Assembly (NCBI GenBank): GCA_963724435.1
Contig: CAVRUN010000015.1
Location: 1 to 64,000, forward strand
DNA length: 64,000 nt
Direction of reading: 5' to 3'
From: AP-15 sp963724435
GTDB lineage: Bacteria > Pseudomonadota > Alphaproteobacteria > ATCC43930 > CGMCC-115725
Positions 1-8,438 of the stretch are shown here, one piece after another (within the stretch, counting starts at the first letter, position 1; every line of letters begins with the position of its first letter). Under the pieces are notes generated by a model, which was not told the DNA's origin, did not search any database, and saw only the letters and a list, made by a program, of their open reading frames with translations. The position numbers and the translations under genes are program-made.

Positions 1-483
1 GCATACGGTTTTCGATTCGCGACAATCGCCTACCGTTGGCATCCGTTATATGGGCGGACCTTCCGGGTGTCGCCGTTTCGGCGCGGCAAGGAGTTGACGT
101 GCATCTATACGGATGAACGGCCTGACCTCTGCCGCGAGCTGCCGAATTGGATGTTTGATCAAGGCTATTGCGCCGGCATGACGCTCGGGTTGCCGGAGAT
201 CAGCATCGAGGGGCTCAACGAGCTTGCCGTCGTTCTCGCCCTGTTCGACCGGGATCGAAATCGGGGCGCACAATCCCACCCTTCGCAGCCGAAGGAGAGG
301 GGCGGTGCGGAACAGACGGTATCAGGGTCGAGGGCAACTCGTTCTCGATCTTCAGCGTCACGATCAGCCAGCGCTGGCGACAGCGAGCACGACGGGGCTG
401 GTCGAGGCTTTGGCCGACCTCCTATTGGCGGCATTGGGAATGGACGTCGGAACGACAGCGGCGACTGGGGGAGGGGTCGATGA
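1..483 (+). CDS. DUF5372-like small protein, 5' end outside window, probable frameshift
   Basis: The reading frame is open from base 1, so the start lies upstream. Its first 80 or so residues (WHPLYGRTFRV, PNWMFDQ, LTCIYTDERPD) align by eye with the protein at 7950-8438, which holds the same position before a second serine recombinase. I take the family to be DUF5372, recalled and not searched. No enzymatic motif is visible. From about base 270 the frame turns into low-complexity Ser/Arg/Gly sequence. The alternative frame over 350-502 reads LVEALADLLLAALG and ends DERQDHG, matching the Leu-rich tail and the recombinase overlap of the second copy. A single-base frameshift between about 225 and 350 is therefore likely. 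In the present frame the stop overlaps the recombinase ATG (ATGA at 480-483), suggesting coupled translation. Confidence 0.55.
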   Translation, partial: AYGFRFATIAYRWHPLYGRTFRVSPFRRGKELTCIYTDERPDLCRELPNWMFDQGYCAGMTLGLPEISIEGLNELAVVLALFDRDRNRGAQSHPSQPKERGGAEQTVSGSRATRSRSSASRSASAGDSEHDGAGRGFGRPPIGGIGNGRRNDSGDWGRGR

Positions 484-2570
484 GCGGCAAGATCACGGCT
501 GATCATCTCGCTCGCGCCGCGGTGGTGTATGTGCGGCAATCGACGATGGCTCAGGTCGTCGGCAATCTCGAAAGCCAACGCCGACAATACGATCTGGCGG
601 GGACTGCAAAGGCGGCGGGGTTCGCCTCCGTGACAGTGATCGACGACGACCTCGGCCGCTCCGGATCGGGCCGGATCGAGCGGCCGGGGTTCGAACGTCT
701 TGTGGCGCTGGTCTGCTCCGGCGATGTCGGTGCCGTTTACTGCATTGAGGCGTCGCGCTTGGCGCGCAATGGACGGGACTGGCACCACCTGATCGATTTG
801 TGCGCCTTGGCCGGAGCGCTGGTCATTGATCCGGACGGCGCCTACGATCCGCGTCTCGTCAACGACCGCTTGCTTCTCGGGCTGAAGGGGACGATGTCGG
901 AATACGAGCTGAGCTTGATGCGGCAGCGCGGCCTCGCGGCGCGAGATTCGAAGGCGCAACGCGGTGAATTCCGCTTTATGCTACCGCCCGGCTTCTGCTG
1001 GGGCGAGGCGGGCAAGATCGAGATTGACCCCGACGAGCATGTGGCCGAGGCGATCCGCCTTGTGTTCGCAAAGTTCCGCGAACTGGGCAGCGCACGGCAA
1101 GTGTTTCTGTGGCTGCGGTCGGCCGGCGTCAGCCTGCCGGTCGTCCTGCGCAATCTCGATGTCTACAAGCTGACCTGGAAGGCGCCCGCCTATCACACCG
1201 TCATCCAGATCCTGCACAATCCGCTCTATGCCGGCGCCTATGCCTATGGTCGGCGGGCGCAGCGAACCAAGATTGTCGATGGGCGCGCCCGCAAGGTCAG
1301 CGGCTTCGACAAGCCCCGCGACCAATGGAACGTCCTGCTGCGCGACAGCCATGCGGGCTACATTGACTGGCAGGAATACGAGGACAACCAGAAGCTCCTG
1401 CTCGAAAACGCACATATGAAAAAGAACTGCGCCCGCAAGTCCGCCCGCGGCGGTCGCGCCTTGCTCACTGGCCTGATCCGGTGCGGCCGCTGCGGACGGA
1501 TGATGCGCGTCTTCTATGGCATGGGGAAAGGCAATGCCCATCGTTACCAATGCCGCGGCGATGATGGCCATGTCGGTGCGGGGCTGTGCATCGGCATTGG
1601 CGGCATCCGGATCGATCGTGCCGTCGCACTGCAGATCCTCGATGCCGTTTCTGATCGTGCCGTCGACGCTGCGATTCTCGCCTCCGATCAAATGGAGCGC
1701 TCGCAACAGGACGTCATCGCGGCGGTCGAGCGGGAACTCGAAGGTGCGCGATATGAGGCTTCTCTCGCCAGCCGGCGATACGAGCTGGTGGACCCCGCCA
1801 AGCGCCATGTCGCCCGCGAGTTGGAAGCACGGTGGAACGGCGCTTTGGAACGTGTGGCCGACCTCGAACGCCGGATTGAGGATCTCCGGGCTCGGGCAGC
1901 GGCCCATCCAAAGATTGATCGTACACGCCTTCTTCAGCTTGCTCACGACCTGCCGGCTGCTTGGAACTCACCGTCAGCCGATACCCGTACAAAGCAGCGG
2001 CTCATCCATATCTTGGTCCAGGAGATTGTCTGCGACCTCGACGACACGTCCAACGAGGCCGTGTTGTTGATCCACTGGACCGGCGGTCGTCATAGCGAAG
2101 TGCGGGTTCAGCGCGTCAGGACCAGTGGATATCCGGCCGATCGAGTGCCCGCGGCCGTCGATGTCCTGCGCCAGCTTGTTGGCCACTGGCCGGATCGAGA
2201 AATCGCCGTGTCGCTCAATCGGATGCGCTGCAAGACCGGCGACGGCGAGACCTGGACAACGGTCCGCGTCAAGGAGATGCGCGAACGCCTAAGTTTGGCC
2301 GAGTGTGCTTCCAGCCGAACCGAAGAGAAAATGATCAGTTTAATGAAAGCCGCGGAGCGGCTCGGCATCTGCGTAGGATCTGCAAAGAGTCTCGTCCTCA
2401 GAGGGGTCTTGCCCGCGACACAAGTCGTGCCGGGCTCTCCCTGGCTCGTTCCGCTCGACGCGCTCTCCAGTGAGGCGGTGCGCCTAGGGGTGCAGCGAGT
2501 GGTCGCACGGCGCCCAAAAATTTATGAGGATTATCAATATGACAAGCTGATCCGCCTGCCGGGCATTTGA
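480..2570 (+). CDS. Large serine recombinase (resolvase/invertase family)
   Basis: This is a 696-residue site-specific serine recombinase. The N-terminal resolvase domain carries VYVRQST with the candidate nucleophile Ser21, then DDDLGRSGSG and ASRLARNGRDW with the conserved arginines. A recombinase domain follows (about residues 160-290, with HNPLYAGAYAYGRR), then a zinc ribbon (CGRCGRMM and YQC) and a long alpha-helical coiled-coil region, the usual order of large serine recombinases. ATG at 480 is chosen because it overlaps the upstream stop (ATGA) and begins directly before the resolvase fold; the frame is open further upstream but that part is not resolvase-like. The last 100 residues include a helix-turn-helix-like stretch (KAAERLGICVGSAKSLVLRG). 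It is closely related to the broken copy at 8422-10492. Its 3' end abuts a truncated IS66 tnpB, suggesting the unit inserted into that gene. It appears intact. Confidence 0.9.
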   Translation: MSGKITADHLARAAVVYVRQSTMAQVVGNLESQRRQYDLAGTAKAAGFASVTVIDDDLGRSGSGRIERPGFERLVALVCSGDVGAVYCIEASRLARNGRDWHHLIDLCALAGALVIDPDGAYDPRLVNDRLLLGLKGTMSEYELSLMRQRGLAARDSKAQRGEFRFMLPPGFCWGEAGKIEIDPDEHVAEAIRLVFAKFRELGSARQVFLWLRSAGVSLPVVLRNLDVYKLTWKAPAYHTVIQILHNPLYAGAYAYGRRAQRTKIVDGRARKVSGFDKPRDQWNVLLRDSHAGYIDWQEYEDNQKLLLENAHMKKNCARKSARGGRALLTGLIRCGRCGRMMRVFYGMGKGNAHRYQCRGDDGHVGAGLCIGIGGIRIDRAVALQILDAVSDRAVDAAILASDQMERSQQDVIAAVERELEGARYEASLASRRYELVDPAKRHVARELEARWNGALERVADLERRIEDLRARAAAHPKIDRTRLLQLAHDLPAAWNSPSADTRTKQRLIHILVQEIVCDLDDTSNEAVLLIHWTGGRHSEVRVQRVRTSGYPADRVPAAVDVLRQLVGHWPDREIAVSLNRMRCKTGDGETWTTVRVKEMRERLSLAECASSRTEEKMISLMKAAERLGICVGSAKSLVLRGVLPATQVVPGSPWLVPLDALSSEAVRLGVQRVVARRPKIYEDYQYDKLIRLPGI

Positions 2571-2598
2571 CCAAAGGAGGCATTATGAAACGGGCTGT

Positions 2599-2802
2599 GC
2601 GGACCGCGTGAAGATGCTGGTCTACGACGGGACCGGCCTGGTGCTGATCTGGAAACGGCTGGAGGGGGCCAAGTTCAAATGGCCGGCGATCAGCGACGGG
2701 GTGATGCGGCTGTCGGCGGCACAACTGGCGGCATTGTTCGAGGGGCTGGATTGGAGGCGGGTGTACGCCCCCAGGATCAAACGGCCGCAGGTGGCCGGCT
2801 GA
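2599..2802 (+). pseudogene. tnpB: IS66 TnpB (Orf2), C-terminal fragment
   Basis: Only the C-terminal half of the IS66 accessory protein TnpB is present, beginning DRVKMLVYDGTGLVLIWKR and continuing through the conserved FEGLDWRR stretch to a normal stop. Full-length TnpB is about 115 residues; about 68 remain. The missing N-terminus lies just where the serine recombinase unit ends, so insertion of that unit at about 2571-2600 is the likely cause. A GTG at 2608 could start a fragment, but function is unlikely because the N-terminal half is gone. Confidence 0.75.
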
Positions 2803-2890
2803 GTGCCACCTCCGTCGGAGGCCTGCGTCATGTTGACTCACCTTGAGGTTGAGGATCGGACGGCGCCGGCGACATGAGATAATCCCGATC

Positions 2891-4480
2891 GTGACGACAC
2901 CCGACAGCCTTCCCGACGACGTTGCCGCGCTGCACGCCCTGGTGCTGACGGCATGGGCGGAGCGTGACGCGGAGCGGGCCGAGAAGGGGCGGCTGACCGA
3001 AGAGCGTGATCAGCTCGCTGGGCAGAACGACCGATTGCGCCACCTGCTTCGCCAGTTGCAGCGAATGCAGTTCGGCCGGCGCTCGGAAAAGCTCGATCCA
3101 GACCAGTTCAACCTGGCCTTGGAAGATCTGGAACAGGCAATCGCCGAGGCCGAGGCCGAACAGGAGAAGGCCGATCCGGCCCTGCGCAAAACCCGTTCGG
3201 AGAAGCGGCGCGCTGGCCGCGGCCCGCTGCCCGAGCACCTGCCGCGGGTCGAGATCGTCATCGAACCGGAAGATACCGCCTGCCCATGCTGCGGCGGCGC
3301 GATGCACGTGATCGGCGAAGATCGCTCGCAGCGGCTCGACGTCGTTCCGGCGCAATACCAGGTGATCGTGACGCGGCGGCCGAAATACGCCTGCCGCGCA
3401 TGCCAGGAAGCGGTGGTGCAGGCGCGGGCCCCGGCGCGGTTGATCGAAGGCGGCCTGCCGACCGAGCGGTTGGTCGCTCATGTCATCGTCGCAAAATATG
3501 CCGACCACTGCCCGTTGTACCGCCAGGCCCAGATCCTGGCGCGGCAGGGCATCGTGATCGATCGCGCCACCCTGGCGTTCTGGACCGGCTACGGCGCCGC
3601 CGAGATCAAACCGGTGTGGCGTCTGATGCTCGAGGAGCTGCTGGGCTCGACCAAGCTGTTCGTCGACGAGACGACGGCGCCGGTCCTTGACCCTGGCCGG
3701 GGGCGCACAAAGAAGGGTTACTTCTGGGCGCTGGCTCGCGACGATCGGCCGTGGCAGGGCGGATCATCGCCGGCGGTGGTGTACAGCTACGCACCAGGGC
3801 GCAGCGGCGATTACGCCTTGGCGCTGCTGAAGGGGTACACCGGCGTGCTGCAAACCGACGGCTATGCCGGCTATCGCGCCCTCGCCGATCCGAAGCGCGC
3901 CGGCGGACCGGCGACGCTCGCCTTCTGTTGGGCACACTGGCGCCGGCAATTCTTCGACCTGGCAAAATCACCGCCGGCGCCGATCGCCGCCGAAGCCCTG
4001 AAGCGGATTGCCGAGCTCTATGACATCGAAGCCGAGATCCGCGGCAAGAGCGCCGACGAACGCCGGGCGGCGCGACAGGAGAAGACAAAGCCGCTCGTTG
4101 CGGCGCTAAAGGCTTGGCTCGAGAAAACCCTGGCACAGCTGGCCGGCGGCGCGACGATCGCCCAGGCTCTGCGCTATGGCCTCAACCACTGGAATGGACT
4201 GGTGCGCTTTCTTGATGACGGCCGCATCGAGATCAACTCCAACACCGTCGAACGCAGCATGCGCCCGATCGCTCTGAATCGAAAAAATGCACTGTTCGCC
4301 GGCAGCGACGAAGGCGCGGAAAACTGGGCGATGCTGGCCTCGCTGATCGAGACCTGCAAGCTGCACGGCGTCAATCCGGAAACCTATCTGACCGATCTAC
4401 TCACCAAACTCGTCAACGGATGGCCCAACAACCGACTGGCCGAACTGACCCCCTGGGCCTGGACCGCCGATCACCCCTGA
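2891..4480 (+). CDS. tnpC: IS66 family transposase TnpC
   Basis: A complete IS66 transposase of about 529 residues. In order it shows an N-terminal coiled coil (TEERDQLAGQNDRLRHLLRQ), the IS66 basic motif (MQFGRRSEKLD), a zinc-binding region (CPCCGGAMH and CRACQE), and a DDE domain with LFVDETTAPVLDPG, LQTDGYAGYRAL and the glutamate of NSNTVERSMRPIALNRKN. GTG 2891 gives the start VTTPDSLPDDVAALHAL, typical of the family; the frame is open back to an ATG at 2843 but those 16 residues do not look conserved. It lies downstream of the tnpB remnant in the normal order. Transposition of this copy would need TnpB from elsewhere. Confidence 0.93.
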   Translation: MTTPDSLPDDVAALHALVLTAWAERDAERAEKGRLTEERDQLAGQNDRLRHLLRQLQRMQFGRRSEKLDPDQFNLALEDLEQAIAEAEAEQEKADPALRKTRSEKRRAGRGPLPEHLPRVEIVIEPEDTACPCCGGAMHVIGEDRSQRLDVVPAQYQVIVTRRPKYACRACQEAVVQARAPARLIEGGLPTERLVAHVIVAKYADHCPLYRQAQILARQGIVIDRATLAFWTGYGAAEIKPVWRLMLEELLGSTKLFVDETTAPVLDPGRGRTKKGYFWALARDDRPWQGGSSPAVVYSYAPGRSGDYALALLKGYTGVLQTDGYAGYRALADPKRAGGPATLAFCWAHWRRQFFDLAKSPPAPIAAEALKRIAELYDIEAEIRGKSADERRAARQEKTKPLVAALKAWLEKTLAQLAGGATIAQALRYGLNHWNGLVRFLDDGRIEINSNTVERSMRPIALNRKNALFAGSDEGAENWAMLASLIETCKLHGVNPETYLTDLLTKLVNGWPNNRLAELTPWAWTADHP

Positions 4481-4556
4481 TCGCAGCCCCGCGAACAAAA
4501 CCAGCCCGTCAACCCGCCGTAGCGGTGGCCATCAAGCTCCGCTTACACAATTTCTC

Positions 4557-5129
4557 TTGTCCGAGGCCGCCTACGAGGCGTTTACACGAGACTTTCTCTT
4601 CGCCGGGCTGACCCCGGCCATCGACGGGTACCGAGAGACGGCGGACAGGCCGAATGCGCAGGAAGGTGTAGCAAGGCATCGGAAGCAAGGCGTCTTCCTG
4701 GGCCGCCTTGATATTGCCGTCAACTGCCTTGTCGAGCGAAATGCCGAGGCGGCTCAAGTAATCACATTCGGCGCGTTCGAGAAGCTTATCCTCGACCCCG
4801 ACTCTGAACTCGCAAAGGCCATGGAACCCCTCGCGTCGATTTTCGCGACATTTCACCCCGGCAAGTGTCCGGTGACCTGGCGGATCCTTGTGGCCCAGTA
4901 TTTTATCCTCCGCGCGATCCGCTTAAGTCAGCGTGAAAAGCTCGGGCGCGGCGAACAAGACGACACGCTTACGAGAATTGTGCTCAATGAGGCTACGGTG
5001 AACGAGCTTGCTTGGAAGCAGCCGGCCGACGAGGAGGTGACCGCGCCGCTGCACATCGGTCTTAAATACTTGGCCAGCGCCCTTCACCAACGCCCCTTAA
5101 CTGCGGTTCCAATCACCAGATGCGGTTGA
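4557..5129 (+). CDS. Hypothetical protein, 5' truncated by IS66
   Basis: A 190-residue protein of unknown function. I recognise no domain; it looks mostly alpha-helical and soluble, with no signal peptide. The frame is open upstream to the IS66 end at 4546 and the only start-like codon is TTG 4557, so the true N-terminus was probably removed. Its 3' end overlaps by 33 bases the 3' end of the opposite-strand gene at 5097-6788; such a convergent overlap suggests a long-standing pair or slight over-extension of one frame. No function is proposed. Confidence 0.5.
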   Translation: MSEAAYEAFTRDFLFAGLTPAIDGYRETADRPNAQEGVARHRKQGVFLGRLDIAVNCLVERNAEAAQVITFGAFEKLILDPDSELAKAMEPLASIFATFHPGKCPVTWRILVAQYFILRAIRLSQREKLGRGEQDDTLTRIVLNEATVNELAWKQPADEEVTAPLHIGLKYLASALHQRPLTAVPITRCG

Positions 5130-6788
5130 GGATTCGGAGGTCAGAGATATTCGGGGAAGTGCTGCTAATCCCTCGCTTGGCGCAAAGTTCCCTTCAACAA
5201 GCCGCGCAAACGCGGGCCGCAGCATGTTGTAAGGGACGACGGTGAACGGGGGTACCACACCTGGTGGCATGTAGCGACGTGTCACCAGCAACGGCGTTAG
5301 CACCGCGGAACCCGAAGCTTTCACACCTAGTGCGCCGACCAACTCCCGCCAACTGTCCTTAACCCACTCGGTCCTTATTTCGAGTTGTCTGCCGCCACGT
5401 TGAAGCGTCTCGATAGCGCGGTCGAGTGATCCGGGTTTTTGCAGGGGGAAATCAAGGTCCTTCGCCTCGATGACGACGATTTCTGTCACGCCCTTGTGTA
5501 CGCGCGCGCCGATGGCGTCGATCTCGTGACATGGGAGCGGCGCGCCCTTTAGCTCGGTAAGCGAAGCCTTTGCCTTGAAGCCATGATCTCGCAGCTGTGC
5601 TGCTATGCTTTGCTCGAACCGAGCCGAGCGCTCACGTGCCAGTTTTTTGACCTCGTCGGCCGATGACCCTGCGTCACCTCTGACCCGTTGCACGAGTTGG
5701 TTCATCATTTGCGAGCGAGCCGAGAACATGTAGCCGAACGCGTTCACCCACATGATGGTGGAAAACAGCACCACACGAGTATGGCCGTCAGCGGCCACGG
5801 CACCGTAGCAGGGGTAGTACGCCGTCCAGTTTACATTGATGACGTCGTCGGGTATGCCGGCCGGCGGGATGTCTTCTCGCGGTACACCCAAGTCGAAGTA
5901 GAAGGGCACAGCAAATCGACGAACCCTCTCGAGGGTCAAGGTGAGTGCCTCGAGGATCGGGCGGGCTCGCTCGCCGGCAACATCGACCGCCGCGATCATG
6001 ATCCCGTCCTGATCGATCACTCTGGTGAGCTTGCGTAAGAGACGAAAATTGTTACGCATGAGATTTTTGACGTCGTCGATCGAGAACCCAAGGACTGCAC
6101 GCTGTGCCGCACCGAGCTCAGGCTCATGCAACGCAAGAGACGGTCGCCGGTTGGCGCGAAACAATCGCTCGATGCGTTGGGTGTTGACCTGCACCTCCGT
6201 CATGAGCCGGTCAACATTGGTCTTCGTCTCGATGAGCTCTCCGCCCTCGATCGAGCACTGGGAGAGCTCCGCCGTCACGGCATTGCGCAGGCGCGTGAGT
6301 ACAACGACATCCCCAAGAAGCGGCCAGAGCGACCTGTAAAGAACGGACAGCGCTGGAGCACCCGATGAGTTTGTCAGGTGGACATCACCGAGTTCACATA
6401 GCAATAAATAAAGAAGCTGAGTGTGACGATTAAAGAGGATAGTATCCTGTTCATCTGAAGAATCTCTTAAATCGTAAGATTTTCGGGCGCGCTTCTCCAT
6501 CTCTGAGATAGAATGCTGCAGAAATTCGGTTGCCGCTGGGATATTTCTTCCGATCAACTCGCGCGCACGAGTGAGCTGCAGCTCAGCGGTGCTCCGCAGG
6601 GTGGCGCATATCTCGACAGGATCTATGCTCTCGGGAGACATGCCCAGGTGATCGACCGGATATCTAAGGATCGTTTCCGCAAAAAGATTGATGTACCGGC
6701 AGCGCGGACACGGCTCGCCGCTCGCGTCATCGGTCAAAGGTTCGCCACAGGCCCGGCAGGCGTGATATGAACCGACTGCGCCAGTCAT
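5097..6788 (-). CDS. Zinc-ribbon protein with PD-(D/E)XK nuclease-like domain
   Basis: A 563-residue protein. At the N-terminus Cys11, Cys14, Cys27 and Cys30 (CRAC and CPRC) form a zinc-ribbon pattern. The middle, about residues 50-380, is helical and unrecognised. The C-terminal part contains FEQSIAAQL with Glu392, then CHEIDAIG with Asp424, then EIVVIEAKD with Glu441 and Lys443. This E..D..ExK spacing is that of the PD-(D/E)XK nuclease fold used by restriction and repair endonucleases. No signal peptide is seen, so it is probably cytoplasmic. It stands alone on the minus strand between IS66 and IS110 elements and converges on a truncated unknown gene. A nucleic-acid processing or defence role is plausible but inferred; no helicase, methylase or reverse transcriptase is adjacent. 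The lysine-containing motif could also belong to a non-defence member of the superfamily. Confidence 0.7.
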   Translation of the reverse strand: MTGAVGSYHACRACGEPLTDDASGEPCPRCRYINLFAETILRYPVDHLGMSPESIDPVEICATLRSTAELQLTRARELIGRNIPAATEFLQHSISEMEKRARKSYDLRDSSDEQDTILFNRHTQLLYLLLCELGDVHLTNSSGAPALSVLYRSLWPLLGDVVVLTRLRNAVTAELSQCSIEGGELIETKTNVDRLMTEVQVNTQRIERLFRANRRPSLALHEPELGAAQRAVLGFSIDDVKNLMRNNFRLLRKLTRVIDQDGIMIAAVDVAGERARPILEALTLTLERVRRFAVPFYFDLGVPREDIPPAGIPDDVINVNWTAYYPCYGAVAADGHTRVVLFSTIMWVNAFGYMFSARSQMMNQLVQRVRGDAGSSADEVKKLARERSARFEQSIAAQLRDHGFKAKASLTELKGAPLPCHEIDAIGARVHKGVTEIVVIEAKDLDFPLQKPGSLDRAIETLQRGGRQLEIRTEWVKDSWRELVGALGVKASGSAVLTPLLVTRRYMPPGVVPPFTVVPYNMLRPAFARLVEGNFAPSEGLAALPRISLTSESSTASGDWNRS

Positions 6789-7291
6789 GGGCCCTCCCGA
6801 AGGCCACCACGCTAGAAGTAGGTTTTACTATTTGATAACAGCAAAGCAAAGTGCACCACGCCCGACGACGAATAGCAATTCAGACAGCACGTCCTTCTCG
6901 TTCCCTCAGTTTGGGGCGTCAAACGCATGACCGGTCTGGTGGCGTGATCCGCCTTCCTGGTCGATACGGCAATTAACCGCTGTTCTGGGTGGAGGCGGGT
7001 GATTTAGCCAGCCCCTTCCGACGACCGCTTTTGGCGCGTCTCGCCCATTACTCTCGTCCCGATGAAGGTCCTCTTACTGAACCGACAGCGGCCGCTCAGC
7101 CTCCATCGCCGGAACCGCTCAATTTGCCCCCAAAGCTGCCCCTCCGTGCGCTGCTCGGGGATCGGCTCGATCGGACGGAAAGCGGTCCTTGAGCCTCTGT
7201 CACTCAACGAGTTTTTCAACATTGGAATGGGCGGTGGCTCCTCCGCGGAGGCCGATAGGATCGGCTCCGTCATTGGAAGAGGAAAGCGAGC
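6789..7291. other. Intergenic stretch, probable IS110 left non-coding end
   Basis: No convincing gene is seen in these 503 bases. The last 200-300 bases directly precede an IS110-family recombinase, where members of this family carry the non-coding end that encodes a guide (bridge) RNA. A GC-rich palindrome CCTCCGCGGAGG lies near 7240. The exact IS110 boundary was not found. Confidence 0.4.
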
Positions 7292-7957
7292 ATGGAATAC
7301 TTCGCCGGCCTGGATGTCTCGATGAGCGAGACGCATGTGTGTGTCATGAACCGAGACGGTGCCGTAATGCATGAGGTAAAGGTGCCGTCGACGCCTGCCG
7401 ACATCGCAGCCGCGCTCGCGCAACTACCGGCCTGTCGGCGCATCCTGTTCGAGACCGGCCGGATGGCGCCGATGCTGTACCATGGCTTGAGCCAGCTTGG
7501 ATTACCCGTTATCTGTGTCGAGAGCCGGCAGGCTTATCAGGCGCTGAAGTCGTTAGCGACGCACAAGACCGACCGCAATGATGCCCGCGGCCTGGCGCAT
7601 CTCGCCCGCACCGGCTTCTTCAAACCGGTTCATGTCAAGTCACTGCCGGCCCACGCGGTACGATCGCTGATCATCGCTCGCAAAAAGCTGGTCGGCCAGC
7701 GGGTCACTCTGGAGAACCAGATCCGCGGCCTCGCCGTGATCTTTGGGGTCCGACTGCCCCGTGCCCTCAGTCCCGTCTTTGTCAGGCAGACGCTGCGGGC
7801 GAGCGAAGGGATCGCCGGCCTGTCTGCCGCGATGCGGGGGCTGGTTGCGGCGCGCGCGGCCATGCTTGCCGCCGTCGTGGCGATCGATGCCGACATAAGA
7901 CGGATGGTCAGGGCATCCGAAGCTTGCCGCCGGCTGATGAGCATTCCCGGTGTCGGT
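7292..7957 (+). pseudogene. IS110 family transposase, N-terminal part
   Basis: This encodes the RuvC-like DEDD half of an IS110 recombinase: FAGLDVSMSETHVCV with the first Asp, LFETG with the Glu, and THKTDRNDARGLAHLAR with the later acidic residues. It continues normally up to RLMSIPGVG, the start of the Tnp20 region, and is then interrupted at about 7957 by the DUF5372-like/recombinase unit; the rest resumes at about 10510. The reading frame itself runs on to 7974 in foreign sequence. With the two halves 2.5 kb apart, a full protein cannot be made. Confidence 0.85.
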
Positions 7958-8438
7958 AGAGCAGCGAAATAATGCCCATAATCAGCCGGGTGAGGCGATT
8001 ATCCGTTACGGATTTCATCCCCGTTGCGGCGAAACGGTCATTGTTACCGGGCGCAATCGGCATGGCGACGAGGTTGCCCTGATCGTCCGCCAACCGGACG
8101 GCACGCTGGCACACTTACCGATCTGGATGACGGAGGATCGGGCAGCGGCGATGACGGTCACAAAGACCCCGCGTCTCACACTGGAGTGTTTGCGCGACCT
8201 GCGCCTCGAGCTCGATGCCTGGCAAAGCTTGCTTGCGACGATTCCCGTCGTGAAGGAGACGAGCATGCCGCGTCCGCAGCCCAGTCATCGCCAACCCGAT
8301 CTCTTCGCGCCCAACGATCCGCCGGTGCCGATCGCAGCGTCCGAGCGGACGACGCTGTTGCTGCTGGTGAGCATCCTCCTGGCGGAGACGCTGGCGGTCG
8401 TCGCTGAGGCTGAGGCAAGCGATGAAAATCACGCCTGA
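7950..8438 (+). CDS. DUF5372-like protein of the recombinase unit
   Basis: A 162-residue protein starting at GTG 7950; the first few codons derive from the junction with IS110. The core reads IIRYGFHPRCGETVIVTGRN and LPIWMTEDRAAAMTV, matching the copy at 1-280, followed by a Pro-rich linker and a Leu-rich tail (TLLLLVSILLAETLAVV). The family (DUF5372) is recalled, not searched. The 3' end overlaps the recombinase start by 17 bases, an arrangement also recoverable in the first copy, so the two proteins are probably co-translated. It may assist the recombinase, but no biochemical role is known to me. Confidence 0.65.
   Translation: MSVEQRNNAHNQPGEAIIRYGFHPRCGETVIVTGRNRHGDEVALIVRQPDGTLAHLPIWMTEDRAAAMTVTKTPRLTLECLRDLRLELDAWQSLLATIPVVKETSMPRPQPSHRQPDLFAPNDPPVPIAASERTTLLLLVSILLAETLAVVAEAEASDENHA

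Larger units (their letters stand above)
2599..4546 (+). mobile_element. IS66 family element, left end lost
   Basis: The element contains the tnpB fragment and intact tnpC. Its right terminus is read as the inverted-repeat end whose outermost bases are CCGCTTAC (4539-4546), the complement of the GTAAGC tip usual for IS66. The left terminus and first IS66 genes are not in the window, being displaced by or beyond the recombinase unit. Beyond 4546 the sequence enters a host-like reading frame that is open across the junction, so IS66 probably cut that gene. The target duplication cannot be verified without the left end. Confidence 0.7.

Noticed and set aside
981..1946. A 321-codon minus-strand frame in the first recombinase
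   Set aside because: Antisense of a recognised serine recombinase.
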